A stretch of DNA of 57,591 nt from an uncultured Burkholderiales bacterium (GTDB lineage Bacteria > Pseudomonadota > Gammaproteobacteria > Burkholderiales > Burkholderiaceae_C): NCBI GenBank assembly GCA_903892175.1, contig CAITHK010000170.1, positions 1 to 57,591 on the forward strand. The letters run 5' to 3'. The position numbers and the translations under genes were made by a program. Under the pieces are notes generated by a model. The model had not been told where the DNA came from, made no database searches, and was given only the letters and a program-made list of their open reading frames with translations. Shown piece by piece: positions 46,895 through 55,374 of the stretch; the first letter of the stretch is position 1, and every line of letters begins with the position of its first letter.

Positions 46895-48199
46895 TCACAA
46901 GCGGTTGGGCAGCCACAGCGCGATGATGGGAAACGCGATCAAGATGATCAAGCGCAAGATGTCGGTCACGACAAACGGAATCACGCCTTTGAAGATGGTC
47001 ATGAAGCTCACGTCTTTGACCACGCTCTTGATCACAAACACGTTCATGCCCACGGGCGGGTGAATGAGCCCGAGCTCCACGGTCATCACGATGATGATGC
47101 CAAACCAAATCGGATCAAAGCCAAGTTGCAAGATGACGGGGTAGATGATGGGCACGGTCAAGATGATCATGGCCATGGCGTCCATCAAACAACCGAGCAC
47201 CAGGTACATCACCATGATCAGGGCCAGCACGCCGTAGCGGCCGATGCCTAAGCCGGTCAAGAACTCGGTCAGCTTTTGCGGAGTTTGGGTGATGGTCAGA
47301 AAGTAGCCAAACAGCAGTGCGCCAATCAACACCGTGAACACCGCCGCCGAGGTCCGGGTGGCGGATAACAAGGCTTCGCGAATGCCCGCACGGTCGAGCT
47401 TGCCGCGCAACACGCCCAACAAGAACGCACCACTGGCCCCTACGCCGCCAGCTTCGGTGGGGGTGAAAAAGCCGCCGTACAAACCGCCGATCACAAACAA
47501 GAACAAGGTCAGTGGGGCCCACACTTCTTTGAGGCCGTTCATGCGCTCACCCAAGGACTTGCGCTCGCCAGCGGGCAGCCAGTCGGGGCGAAAGTGCACG
47601 ATCAAGACAATCGTGATCACGTACATGCTCATGGCCAACAAGCCCGGCACGATGCCGGCCATGAACAGTTTGCCGATGTCTTGCTGCGTCAAGATGGCGT
47701 AGACCGCGAGCACGGTGGACGGCGGCAGCATGGCGCCCAGTGTGCCGCCCGCGGCAATCACGCCGGTGGCAAACGATTGTGGGTAACCAAAGCGGCGCAT
47801 CTCCGGGTAGGCCACGGCAGAAAACGTGGCTGCGGTGGCGACCGATGAGCCACAAATGGCGGCAAAGCCGCCGCAGGCCAACACGGTCGCCACACCTAGG
47901 CCGCCGCGCAAATGGCCGATGAAGGCATTGGCGGCGCGAAACAGTTCACGGCTCACGCCCGAGACCGACACGAACGCGCCCATCAGCATGAACATTGGAA
48001 TCACGCCAAAGGTGTAGTCGGTCACGGTGCGCATCGAGGTCTGGCCCACCAGCTTCAACGCGGGCCCCATGCCGGCGATGTAGCTGTAGCCCACCACACC
48101 TACCAGGCCCATGGCCATGCCCACGGGCACGCGCAAGAGCATCAATACAAACAAGACCACAAAGCCGATCACGGCCACAGCATCGGTACTCAGTTCCAT
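46895..48199 (-). CDS. dctM: TRAP transporter large permease subunit (DctM)
   Basis: Twelve-helix ion-coupled permease of a tripartite ATP-independent periplasmic transporter. From the ATG at 48199 it has 434 residues; a GTG at 48205 that overlaps the dctQ stop as GTGA is equally possible. Typical segments are LRVPVGMAMGLVGV near the start, ATFSAVAYPEMRRFGYPQSFATGVIAAGGTLG in the centre and the C-terminal GLIHPPVGMNVFVI. It is the last gene of the ior-dct row. The transporter imports a carboxylate with sodium; the solute is not visible. Confidence 0.93.
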   Translation of the reverse strand: MELSTDAVAVIGFVVLFVLMLLRVPVGMAMGLVGVVGYSYIAGMGPALKLVGQTSMRTVTDYTFGVIPMFMLMGAFVSVSGVSRELFRAANAFIGHLRGGLGVATVLACGGFAAICGSSVATAATFSAVAYPEMRRFGYPQSFATGVIAAGGTLGAMLPPSTVLAVYAILTQQDIGKLFMAGIVPGLLAMSMYVITIVLIVHFRPDWLPAGERKSLGERMNGLKEVWAPLTLFLFVIGGLYGGFFTPTEAGGVGASGAFLLGVLRGKLDRAGIREALLSATRTSAAVFTVLIGALLFGYFLTITQTPQKLTEFLTGLGIGRYGVLALIMVMYLVLGCLMDAMAMIILTVPIIYPVILQLGFDPIWFGIIIVMTVELGLIHPPVGMNVFVIKSVVKDVSFMTIFKGVIPFVVTDILRLIILIAFPIIALWLPNRL

Positions 48200-48201
48200 G
48201 G

Positions 48202-48732
48202 TCACTCGTTGGTTTTTGTTTCGGGATGATCTTCCAGCGCTTCAGGCTGCATGATCAGCCGCCAGGTGCGGATGCCAATCAGCAGCACCGCGCACACATC
48301 GCCCATCCAGGCCACGGCAAAGAAAGGCCAGGTGGGCAGGTTCAGGTCGTAGGTGAGCACGTTGTCTCGCATCGTCACCGCCACCTTGTCAAACAGCATG
48401 ATGGTTTGCACCGTCACCACAAACAGCAACACCAAGGTGGCAAACACATCGATGAAGCGGCGCATGCGCGGGCTGGCGCCGGTCCACAGCAAGTCCACCG
48501 TGATGTGGCTGCCGCGGTAGCTGGTGGCGGCAATGCCCCAAAAAATCAGAATGCCCAACAGCATGCGACCGAAGTCGTAGCTGTCGGGGATCGAGGTGTC
48601 AAAGAACTTGCGCAGAACGACGGCAATGAAGATGTTGGCCGCCACAATGCCCACAAACAAGGCCGCCATCCATTCGATGGCATCGATGATGCGGTCGAAC
48701 GGACTCTTGGCTTTCTCGGTCAGACCCGTCAT
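48202..48732 (-). CDS. dctQ: TRAP transporter small permease subunit (DctQ)
   Basis: A 176-residue four-helix membrane protein that pairs with DctM. The helices and the segment FWGIAATSYRGSHITVDLLW match the DctQ family. It starts 7 bp after the dctP stop and overlaps dctM, so dctP-dctQ-dctM form one translation-coupled unit. Confidence 0.92.
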   Translation of the reverse strand: MTGLTEKAKSPFDRIIDAIEWMAALFVGIVAANIFIAVVLRKFFDTSIPDSYDFGRMLLGILIFWGIAATSYRGSHITVDLLWTGASPRMRRFIDVFATLVLLFVVTVQTIMLFDKVAVTMRDNVLTYDLNLPTWPFFAVAWMGDVCAVLLIGIRTWRLIMQPEALEDHPETKTNE

Positions 48733-48739
48733 GCCGCGA

Positions 48740-49765
48740 TCACAGACCCGACTTGTACTTGGCCAGCGATTGCTTGAAGGCCGACATCACAGCCACCGGG
48801 TCTTGGCCGGTTTTCTTCACGTCGTTGGCCCACTGCACTTCAACCGGTGCCACGGCTTGTTTCCAAGCGTTGAGTTGATCGGGTGTGAGCTTGTACACCT
48901 CGCGGCTGGGGTCGGCGGCCAGTTTGACGCGGCCAGAAATTTCAAAGTCGGCCCAAGCGCTGCCCACCTTTTCGGCCCACTCGCTGGTGCAGTGGCTGTC
49001 CACCGCTTTCTTTTGGTTGGCCGACAAGGCGTTGTACTTGTCGTTGTTCATCACCCACACGAAAGGCGTCGCATAGAGCGGCACGTCCATGTGGTACTTC
49101 ACCACCTTGTCGATGCCAAACAACATCACTGAACCCCAGGGGAATGTGATGGCCTCGGCCACACCGCGCTCGAGCATGTCGCGCGACTCGGGTGCTGAGG
49201 CTTGTACGTTGGTGCCGCCCAAGAGCGTGATCATCTGGCCCACGGTCGATGTGGCAGGGCGCACCTTCATGCCTTTGATGTCGGTGGGCAGCACGATTTT
49301 TTTGCGCGAGTGAAACGCGCCTGGGTCGTGCGCGAAGGCAAAGCAAAAGTGCACGTCCTTCATTTCTTTGGCCGCATAGGCGCGGTACCAGGCGTCAATG
49401 GCGGCGGAGCCGGCCTTGGCGTTGTTGATCATGAAGGGCAACGAAGCCGCAGCAAAGACGGGGAAGCGTCCAGGCTGGTAACCGGGGTTCACATACGAAA
49501 AATCGGCAATGCCATCGCGCGCCATGTCGTAGTGGTCAAACGCTTTGCCCAGTTGTTCGGACGGGAACATGGTGGCGCTCAGCGTGCCGCCCGAGGCCGC
49601 CTTCAAACTCTCGCCCCAAGCCACCAAGGCGGGGTTCAGTGCGTGCTGCGCCGGGACCCAGCTCGCGAACTTCAAGGCCACGGGCTTGTCTTGCGCTTGT
49701 GCGGCGCTCAAGCTCAAAGCCAGGGCTGCGGTGGTGAGCAGGGAGCGGGAGAGTGAGTGTGACAT
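48740..49765 (-). CDS. dctP: TRAP transporter substrate-binding protein (DctP)
   Basis: Periplasmic solute receptor of the TRAP system, 341 residues. The ATG at 49765 gives a clean signal peptide (MSHSLSRSLLTTAALALSLS, cleavage after AQA); an in-frame TTG at 49780 adds five residues. The mature protein follows the DctP pattern with FASWVPAQHALNPALVAWG and the conserved arginine region KGMKVRPATSTVGQM, whose arginine usually binds the substrate carboxylate. It lies 127 bp after iorB on the same strand. The linkage suggests an aromatic or branched 2-oxo acid as solute, which is inference. Confidence 0.92.
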   Translation of the reverse strand: MSHSLSRSLLTTAALALSLSAAQAQDKPVALKFASWVPAQHALNPALVAWGESLKAASGGTLSATMFPSEQLGKAFDHYDMARDGIADFSYVNPGYQPGRFPVFAAASLPFMINNAKAGSAAIDAWYRAYAAKEMKDVHFCFAFAHDPGAFHSRKKIVLPTDIKGMKVRPATSTVGQMITLLGGTNVQASAPESRDMLERGVAEAITFPWGSVMLFGIDKVVKYHMDVPLYATPFVWVMNNDKYNALSANQKKAVDSHCTSEWAEKVGSAWADFEISGRVKLAADPSREVYKLTPDQLNAWKQAVAPVEVQWANDVKKTGQDPVAVMSAFKQSLAKYKSGL

Positions 49766-49892
49766 GGACAGGTCTCGCAAAGAAAAGAGAAGCAGTTGAA
49801 ATCAAAGCCACCAAAGCGCATCAGACGCAAGGCGGCGTGAGGGCTTGTTTGTAATCGCTCAGGCCGCACCTGACTACGGGTGTTTCCCCCTG

Positions 49893-51500
49893 TCAACCTT
49901 TGTCTGCGTGTGCGCTGCGCACCCGGGGCATCCAGCGGATGGGTTGTGCGCGCACCTCGCGTGCTGGCGCACCGTGGGCACGCAAGGCCACGTCCAAGGC
50001 CTGGCCAGCCTCGTCGCGCAAGGCGGCTTCGCGCGCTTGGTCGATGGCACTGGCGCGGGCTTGCGGGCTGCCAAAGGGCGTGGTTGCAGCCAGGTGGCGC
50101 AAGATGTGCAGCAGGTTGTCGCGTCCGCGCGTGTGGGTGCTGCCATAGCCTTTGATCAGGCGGCCGCATTGCGCCAGTGCCAGCCCCAAGGCGGGGTGGG
50201 CGCGTGCGCCGTGTTCCACAGCCGCCAACCACTCGGTGATCAGTGCTTGTTCTTGCGCGTAGCGGTGGCCAAAGCGACGCACACCGCGCAAGCTGCTCAA
50301 GAGCCGCAGCAACAGCAAGCCACCCACCGTGTGTGTGCCCACCTTGATCGGCAAGCCCAACGGCGCTTTGCCGCCTGCCACACGGCGCTGTTCCCAAGCC
50401 ATCAAGTGCTCGGCCAAGGCACTGGGCAGCAGCCCTGCAAATTCCGGCACACCGGGCTTGAAGTGGTCGAAGAGTTTGACCACATCGTCGGCTTTGGCTT
50501 TCACCTCATCGCGCACGCGTTGCAAGCGCGAGGCGCGGCTTTTCAAATCGGCCACGCGCACGATGTCGTCAAACGCCATCCACAAGGCCAACCAGCGCGC
50601 CACCTCTTCGGTGGCATGGCTTTGCCCCGGCGCGCCCGCTTGTTCGGCGGCCCACACGGCTTGCAAACGTTGCACATACAGCGCGGCGTAGTTGGCGCCT
50701 TGGTAGTCGATCAAGCGGGCGTGGCCCAAGCGCAGCATGGGGTGCACAGCGACCGGAAACAAAGCCGCCACGCCCTCGGGCAGCGCGGGCACGTCCACTG
50801 CGCTCGCTGTGGGTTCAGCCACTGGGGCCAGCACGGCATCGACATAGCGCGACTGGGTGCGTTGCTGTTGCACGGCGTCAAGCCCCAAGGCAAAGCCGCG
50901 CAAGCTCGCTTGCTGGCTGGCGTTGCCCGTGGCGTGGCCGTCCAAGATGGCGGCTTCAAAATCGGCGCGCTGCATGGGCAGCACACCGCTGGCGGCGATG
51001 CAACCCAGCATGGTGGCGCTCACCACGGTGCCCGCTTGGCGGGTCAGCGTCGCCATGTCGAGCACATGGCTGCTGCGGCTGTGGTGTTGCAGCAACTGCA
51101 CCAACGCGGCATCGTCCAAGCGGCCATCGCCGAGCTGCATTTTTTCTTGCGTGGTCAAGGCCCGGTTGCTGGCGCTGATCACACAGGTGCGGTCAGCCGA
51201 GCACAGACCGAGTGCGGTTTGCCTGGCGGTTTCCAGCAACTCCGACGACACCAGCAAGTCCAAACGGCCAGGCAAGGGGTTGAGGCCAAACACCGGGCGT
51301 TGCCCGCCCAAGGCGCTGCTGTGGGTGGGAAATACTTCCAAGTAATAGGTGGTGGCGCCGGTGCGTTGGGCCACGCCCGGCACCGAGGTGGCTTGGGCTG
51401 GGTAGCCCGCATGACGCGCCGCGTCCACCAGCCAGTCGGCCAGCACACCGCCGCCTTCGCCGCCCAGGGCGCACAACAAAATAGATATGGGTTGGGTCAT
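49893..51500 (-). CDS. iorB: indolepyruvate:ferredoxin oxidoreductase beta subunit, extended form
   Basis: Gamma-type catalytic subunit of a 2-oxoacid:ferredoxin oxidoreductase. Residues 1-200 form the typical IorB domain (ALGGEGGGVLADWLVDAA at 11-28, GVAQRTGATTYY about 43-54). The remaining roughly 330 residues have no counterpart in the archaeal enzyme (about 200 residues in total) and appear as a helical, Ala/Leu/Arg-rich domain seen in proteobacterial versions; its job is unknown to me. It starts 9 bp after iorA. The complex oxidatively decarboxylates aryl pyruvates to aryl-acetyl-CoA with ferredoxin as acceptor. Confidence 0.85.
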   Translation of the reverse strand: MTQPISILLCALGGEGGGVLADWLVDAARHAGYPAQATSVPGVAQRTGATTYYLEVFPTHSSALGGQRPVFGLNPLPGRLDLLVSSELLETARQTALGLCSADRTCVISASNRALTTQEKMQLGDGRLDDAALVQLLQHHSRSSHVLDMATLTRQAGTVVSATMLGCIAASGVLPMQRADFEAAILDGHATGNASQQASLRGFALGLDAVQQQRTQSRYVDAVLAPVAEPTASAVDVPALPEGVAALFPVAVHPMLRLGHARLIDYQGANYAALYVQRLQAVWAAEQAGAPGQSHATEEVARWLALWMAFDDIVRVADLKSRASRLQRVRDEVKAKADDVVKLFDHFKPGVPEFAGLLPSALAEHLMAWEQRRVAGGKAPLGLPIKVGTHTVGGLLLLRLLSSLRGVRRFGHRYAQEQALITEWLAAVEHGARAHPALGLALAQCGRLIKGYGSTHTRGRDNLLHILRHLAATTPFGSPQARASAIDQAREAALRDEAGQALDVALRAHGAPAREVRAQPIRWMPRVRSAHADKG

Positions 51501-51509
51501 GTCAACGCC

Positions 51510-53717
51510 TTACACAGGTTGGAGCGCACGGACCAGACCCGCGCGCAATGTGGCCAACAAGCGTTCCCACACGCCGGGGTTTTGCACCACCTCAGCACGG
51601 TAGAACGATGGGCACAGCGTGGCCGCATGCGCGTTCTCGCCACACAAGCCACAACCCACGCAGCCGTCGATCACGGTGGCCACCGGGTCCACCTTCAAGG
51701 GGTCGGGGTTGTCTTTGAGGGTCAGCGTGGGGCAGCCGGAGAGACGAATGCAGGCATGGTCGCCGTTGCACACGTCTTCGTCCACGCCGTACTTCACGCG
51801 TTGCACCCGCGCGCCTTGTTTCAGCAAACTGGCGATCCAGGGCTTGATGCGGCGTTGCCGCTCGAGTTGACATTCGCCCTCGGCCACGATCACCTTGAGC
51901 CCATTGAAGTCTGAGGTGAAAGCCTCGACCAAGGTCTCGCGCACCTTGGCCACTTCGTAGGTGTGTACGGTGCGCAGCCATTGCACGCCCAGGCCTTGCA
52001 GCGTGCGTTCAATGGTTTGGTTGGTGTGGGCCAGGCTTTGCCATTTGTCGGCAGCGGCCAGTTTGGCCGCGTCGTCTGGGGTGGAGATGATGTCTTGCGT
52101 GCCCGTGGCTGAGGTGTAGCCATTCTTAAAAATCAGTAACACCGCATCGCCCCCGTTGAAGAGTGCGCTTTGCACCCCGGTGAGCAAGCCGTTGTGCCAA
52201 AAGCCGCCGTCGCCCATGATCGAGAGCACGCGCCGTTGCATCGATGGCGACACACCGGCGCGGCTGGCCAGGCTCATGCCGTAACCCAAAATCGTGTGGC
52301 CAGTAGAAAACGGCTCAAACGTGCCCAGCGCATGGCAGCCAATGTCGGCCGACACATGCACCGCGCCAATGTCTTGTTGCGCCAACTTGATGGCCGAAAA
52401 CACCGGCCGCTCCGGGCAGCCAATGCAAAAGCCCGGCGGGCGCGGCGGCAGGGTTTGGCCTTGGGCTTGCAGCGCCTGCGCCACACCGGCGCGGCGGGCT
52501 TGGTTGCCTTGCAGCCACGCTTGCACGCCCGACGTGGCGGTGGCTGTGGTGTCGGTTGCGCTAGGCGCAGAGTCTTGGCCTGACGGCAGCGTCAAATAAC
52601 GGTTCACAAACTGCAGCAGGCCTTGCGCCATCACCTCGGCGGTGTATTCGCCGCCTTGGGGCAAGACGTCTTTGCCGTGCAAGGGCGTTTGCAAGTCACG
52701 GCGACGCAGCAAGGTGGCCACTTCTTGTTCGATGTATTCGGGCTGGCCTTCCTCCATCAACAACACGCCGCGCTTGCCTTGGCAGAAGTTGGCAATTTGA
52801 TCGGGCAGCAAAGGGCAAGTCACGTTGAGCACCAACAGCGCAATGCGGCTGTTGCCAAACGCGTCGGCCAAGTCGAACTGCTGCAAGGCGCGGATCAAGG
52901 TGTTGTAGAGACCGCCTTGCACGATGATGCCTAAATCGTGGTGCTCGCCGTCAAAGTGTTCGTTCAGGCTATGCGCCTCGATGTAGGCGCGTGCGGCCGG
53001 AATGCGCTCTTGGTGCTTGAGCTTTTCTTGGCCAAACGTCACCGGCGGATGGGCCAGTCGGGTGTAGTCAAACTTGGCGGGCTCGGCCAACAGGTGCAGC
53101 GCCGACTGCGCGGGCGCTAGGTTGTCTTTGGCCACAAAGCTGCCGCGCACATGGCAGGCGCGGATGCGCAACTCCATCAAGGTAGGCATGTTGGAGGCTT
53201 CGGAGATCCGAAAGCCGTGCTCCACCATGTCGACCATGCGGCTCAAGTCCGGGCGCGGGTCGAGCAAGACCATGCCGGACTTGAGCGCGTAGGCGTGGGT
53301 GCGCTCTTGAATCACCGACGCGCCTTCGCCGTAGTCTTCGCCCACCACAATCAGCACGCCGCCTTTGACTCCTGGCGACGACAAATTGCTCAGCGCATCG
53401 GCCGCCACGTTGGTGCCAACGATGGACTTCCAGGTCACCGCGCCACGCAAGGGGTAGTGGATCGAGGCGCCCAGCATAGCCGCCGCCGAGGCCTCGTTGG
53501 CGCAGGCCTCCACATGCACGCCCAGCTCTTGCATGTAGTCCTTGGCTTGCACCATCACATCGAGCAAGTGCGACACCGGCGCACCCTGGTAGCCGCCCAC
53601 ATAGGCCACGCCGGACTGCAGCAGCGCTTTGGTGATGGCCAAGATGCCTTCCCCATGAAACGTTTTGCCTGCGCCCATGCGCAGCATCTCCACCTCTTTG
53701 CTGAATGAAACTTCCAT
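51510..53717 (-). CDS. iorA: indolepyruvate:ferredoxin oxidoreductase alpha subunit
   Basis: Thiamine-diphosphate and iron-sulfur subunit, 735 residues. The N-terminal pyrimidine-binding domain has GGYQGAPVSHLLD and EACANEASAAAMLGAS; the diphosphate-binding domain has GCHALGTFEPF and IMGDGGFWHNGL; the C-terminus carries ferredoxin-type cysteines in CNGDHACIRLSGCP and GCVGCGLCGENAHAATLCP, which can hold two [4Fe-4S] clusters. AGGAG precedes the ATG at 53717. It heads the iorA-iorB-dctP-dctQ-dctM row. Phenylpyruvate and hydroxyphenylpyruvate are alternative substrates. Confidence 0.9.
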   Translation of the reverse strand: MEVSFSKEVEMLRMGAGKTFHGEGILAITKALLQSGVAYVGGYQGAPVSHLLDVMVQAKDYMQELGVHVEACANEASAAAMLGASIHYPLRGAVTWKSIVGTNVAADALSNLSSPGVKGGVLIVVGEDYGEGASVIQERTHAYALKSGMVLLDPRPDLSRMVDMVEHGFRISEASNMPTLMELRIRACHVRGSFVAKDNLAPAQSALHLLAEPAKFDYTRLAHPPVTFGQEKLKHQERIPAARAYIEAHSLNEHFDGEHHDLGIIVQGGLYNTLIRALQQFDLADAFGNSRIALLVLNVTCPLLPDQIANFCQGKRGVLLMEEGQPEYIEQEVATLLRRRDLQTPLHGKDVLPQGGEYTAEVMAQGLLQFVNRYLTLPSGQDSAPSATDTTATATSGVQAWLQGNQARRAGVAQALQAQGQTLPPRPPGFCIGCPERPVFSAIKLAQQDIGAVHVSADIGCHALGTFEPFSTGHTILGYGMSLASRAGVSPSMQRRVLSIMGDGGFWHNGLLTGVQSALFNGGDAVLLIFKNGYTSATGTQDIISTPDDAAKLAAADKWQSLAHTNQTIERTLQGLGVQWLRTVHTYEVAKVRETLVEAFTSDFNGLKVIVAEGECQLERQRRIKPWIASLLKQGARVQRVKYGVDEDVCNGDHACIRLSGCPTLTLKDNPDPLKVDPVATVIDGCVGCGLCGENAHAATLCPSFYRAEVVQNPGVWERLLATLRAGLVRALQPV

Positions 53718-53804
53718 GGTTTGTCTCCTGTGGTGTGTGCAGTGTCAGGGGTTGTGGGCTTGGGGCCTGCCGCTGTGAGTCTAGTGGGGGACATGGCTAT
53801 GACT

Positions 53805-53842
53805 TTGACCGCGTGATTGCGCCCGCCATAAAATGCAATCAC
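53805..53842 (+). promoter_or_regulatory. promoter and inverted-repeat operator of the FitAB-like module
   Basis: A -35 TTGACC (53805-53810) is followed 16 bases later by a -10-like CATAAA (53827-53832). Flanking the -10 is a perfect 8-bp inverted repeat, GTGATTGC (53813-53820) and GCAATCAC (53835-53842), with 22 bp from arm to arm. FitA-type ribbon-helix-helix antitoxins bind two inverted half-sites about two helical turns apart over their own promoter, so this is a strong operator candidate. The repeat is exact; binding is inferred. Confidence 0.6.
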
Positions 53843-53870
53843 TGATGTCAAAAGACGCGGGGAGCCATCT

Positions 53871-54110
53871 ATGTCATCCATCACCGTTCGTAATTTGCCA
53901 GAGGAGACGCACCGCGCCTTGCGTGTGCGAGCAGCAACCGCCGGGCGCAGCACAGAGGCCGAAGTGCGGGCGATCCTGGACAACGCTGTTCGCCCAGACG
54001 GGCGCATCAAACTCGGCTCTTTGCTGGCCGAAATTGGGCAGCAAGCCGGCGGCGCGGACCTTGACATCGTGCGCGACCCGTCGCCCACAGCGCCGTTGAG
54101 TTTCGAATGA
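53871..54110 (+). CDS. FitA-like ribbon-helix-helix antitoxin
   Basis: A 79-residue antitoxin. The N-terminal MSSITVRNLPEETHRALRVRA is the ribbon-helix-helix DNA-binding segment typical of FitA/VapB, followed by the acidic toxin-binding tail. A GGGAG ribosome-binding site precedes the ATG at 53871. It overlaps the toxin gene by four bases (ATGA), the normal antitoxin-first layout. The inverted repeat upstream is the likely operator. Confidence 0.9.
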   Translation: MSSITVRNLPEETHRALRVRAATAGRSTEAEVRAILDNAVRPDGRIKLGSLLAEIGQQAGGADLDIVRDPSPTAPLSFE

Positions 54111-54532
54111 TTCTTCTGGACACCAACGTTGTTTCTGAGCCGCTGAAACTCTGCGGGGATGTGGCGGTCTTGAATTGGATCGATGCGCAAGCGATTGAAA
54201 CGCTGTATCTGTCTACCATCAGTTTGGCCGAGTTGCGTTTTGGCATGGCTGCGCTGCCAGCTGGCAAGCGCAGAGACATGCTGCACACCAGCCTGGAGCA
54301 ACGCATCTTGCCCTTGTTTGCCGGACGCATCTTGTCGTTTGACGATGCTGCCTCGCAAGCCTACGCACAGCTACGCGCCAAGGCACGTGCACAAGGCAAG
54401 GCGGTGGCGTCCGCAGAGGGCTACATTGCCGCCACGGCGCTGACACATGGCTTGATGGTGGCAACCCGAGACACCGCTCCGTTCGAAGCGGCCGGCGTAT
54501 CGGTGATCAACCCGTGGCAAGCCAAACACTGA
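54107..54532 (+). CDS. FitB/VapC-like PIN-domain toxin
   Basis: A 141-residue PIN-domain ribonuclease. The acidic site residues are visible: Asp5 in MILLDTNVVSE, the glutamate in SLAELRFGM, and the C-terminal TRDTAPF region. FitB/VapC toxins cleave tRNA or rRNA when freed from their antitoxin; the target here is unknown. It is translated from the antitoxin overlap. A second PIN toxin gene converges on it 36 bp downstream. Confidence 0.9.
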   Translation: MILLDTNVVSEPLKLCGDVAVLNWIDAQAIETLYLSTISLAELRFGMAALPAGKRRDMLHTSLEQRILPLFAGRILSFDDAASQAYAQLRAKARAQGKAVASAEGYIAATALTHGLMVATRDTAPFEAAGVSVINPWQAKH

Positions 54533-54568
54533 CACCCAACCCGCCTTTGTTGTGCTGTTTGATTGGGC

Positions 54569-54982
54569 TCACCCCAACCAAGGGTTGACGAGCGTCACAC
54601 CCGTATCTGCATAGTCCGCCACGTTGCGTGTCACCACCGCAAAGCCGTGTTCAAGGGCCGACGCGGCGATCATGGCGCCTCGGTCTGAGCGCCGATCAGG
54701 CACATGCAGCGCCGCACAGACGGGGGCAGTGGTTTCGGTGAACGCGAGGACGCGGCCAGCAAATGCCAAGCGCACACCGGCGAGCCAAGCCCGCAACGCG
54801 CTGCCTTGAGGCGGGGTACGTCGCTCCAGAGCGCGGATGCCTATTTCCAATTCGAGGATCGTGATGGCCGAAAGATAGAGCTTGCTGCTGGGCTGGTTGG
54901 CCGCCCAGTTGCGCACCTGGATCGATGGCTGAGGCTTGCCCTGTCGCAGTTCGGAAATGACGTTGGTATCTAAGACGAACAT
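54569..54982 (-). CDS. VapC-type PIN-domain toxin
   Basis: A 137-residue PIN-domain protein: MFVLDTNVISELRQGK (Asp5), ILELEIGI (glutamate), DRGAMIAASALEHGFAVVTRN (aspartates of the C-terminal acidic cluster). It belongs to the same broad class as the neighbouring toxin (both begin with LDTNVxSE) but is paired with a different antitoxin type upstream, a Phd/YefM-like protein. The two genes are 9 bp apart. Confidence 0.9.
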   Translation of the reverse strand: MFVLDTNVISELRQGKPQPSIQVRNWAANQPSSKLYLSAITILELEIGIRALERRTPPQGSALRAWLAGVRLAFAGRVLAFTETTAPVCAALHVPDRRSDRGAMIAASALEHGFAVVTRNVADYADTGVTLVNPWLG

Positions 54983-54991
54983 GGCGCGCCC

Positions 54992-55252
54992 TCAGTCCAA
55001 CGACGCGCACGTGATGTGCAGATTGATGCGCGGTGGTTTGAAGTCGATGCCCTCACCACTTGGAATACCCTCCATCACCTCCAGCAAAGACGCCTCGCTT
55101 TGACCTGCCATGCGGTGGTAGTCCTCAATATTCAGCAGCGCAAACGCAGGTCGTCCACGGTCGGTGATAAACACAGGGCCATCCACGGCGGCGCGTTTGG
55201 CCGCAGACACGTCGCGCGTGAAGTCACGGCTGGAAAAAGTCTGAATGCCCAT
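54992..55252 (-). CDS. Phd/YefM-type antitoxin
   Basis: An 86-residue antitoxin. From the ATG at 55252 it starts MGIQTFSSRDFTRDVSAAKR, the Phd/YefM DNA-binding domain, with GPVFITDRGRPAFALLNIEDY as the second half of that domain. A strong AGGAGG precedes this start; the frame continues upstream to 55408 without support. On the minus strand a TTGAAT/TTTATT promoter lies about 40-70 bases upstream, and TTTGT/ACAAA arms (55278-55282, 55291-55295) could be a weak operator. Confidence 0.87.
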   Translation of the reverse strand: MGIQTFSSRDFTRDVSAAKRAAVDGPVFITDRGRPAFALLNIEDYHRMAGQSEASLLEVMEGIPSGEGIDFKPPRINLHITCASLD

Positions 55253-55374
55253 GGTGCACCTCCTGAACCGAAGAATGTTTGTATGTTGCGACAAATAAAG
55301 GATCTTGTCTATTTCATTCAAGCGCGGTTCAGTGTCGGGGTAGCTTGCAATGTGGCGGTCTGGCTCGCCAGCGC

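Noticed and set aside
49845-51914. Long open frame (689 codons) on the plus strand
   Set aside because: It is fully antisense to iorB and part of iorA, both of which have clear family motifs; the translation is His/Gln/Ala/Arg-rich without any domain, as expected opposite GC-rich genes.
53718-53870. Small gene in the gap between iorA and the FitA-like antitoxin
   Set aside because: No open frame with a ribosome-binding site; the gap is explained by divergent promoters and the inverted repeat.
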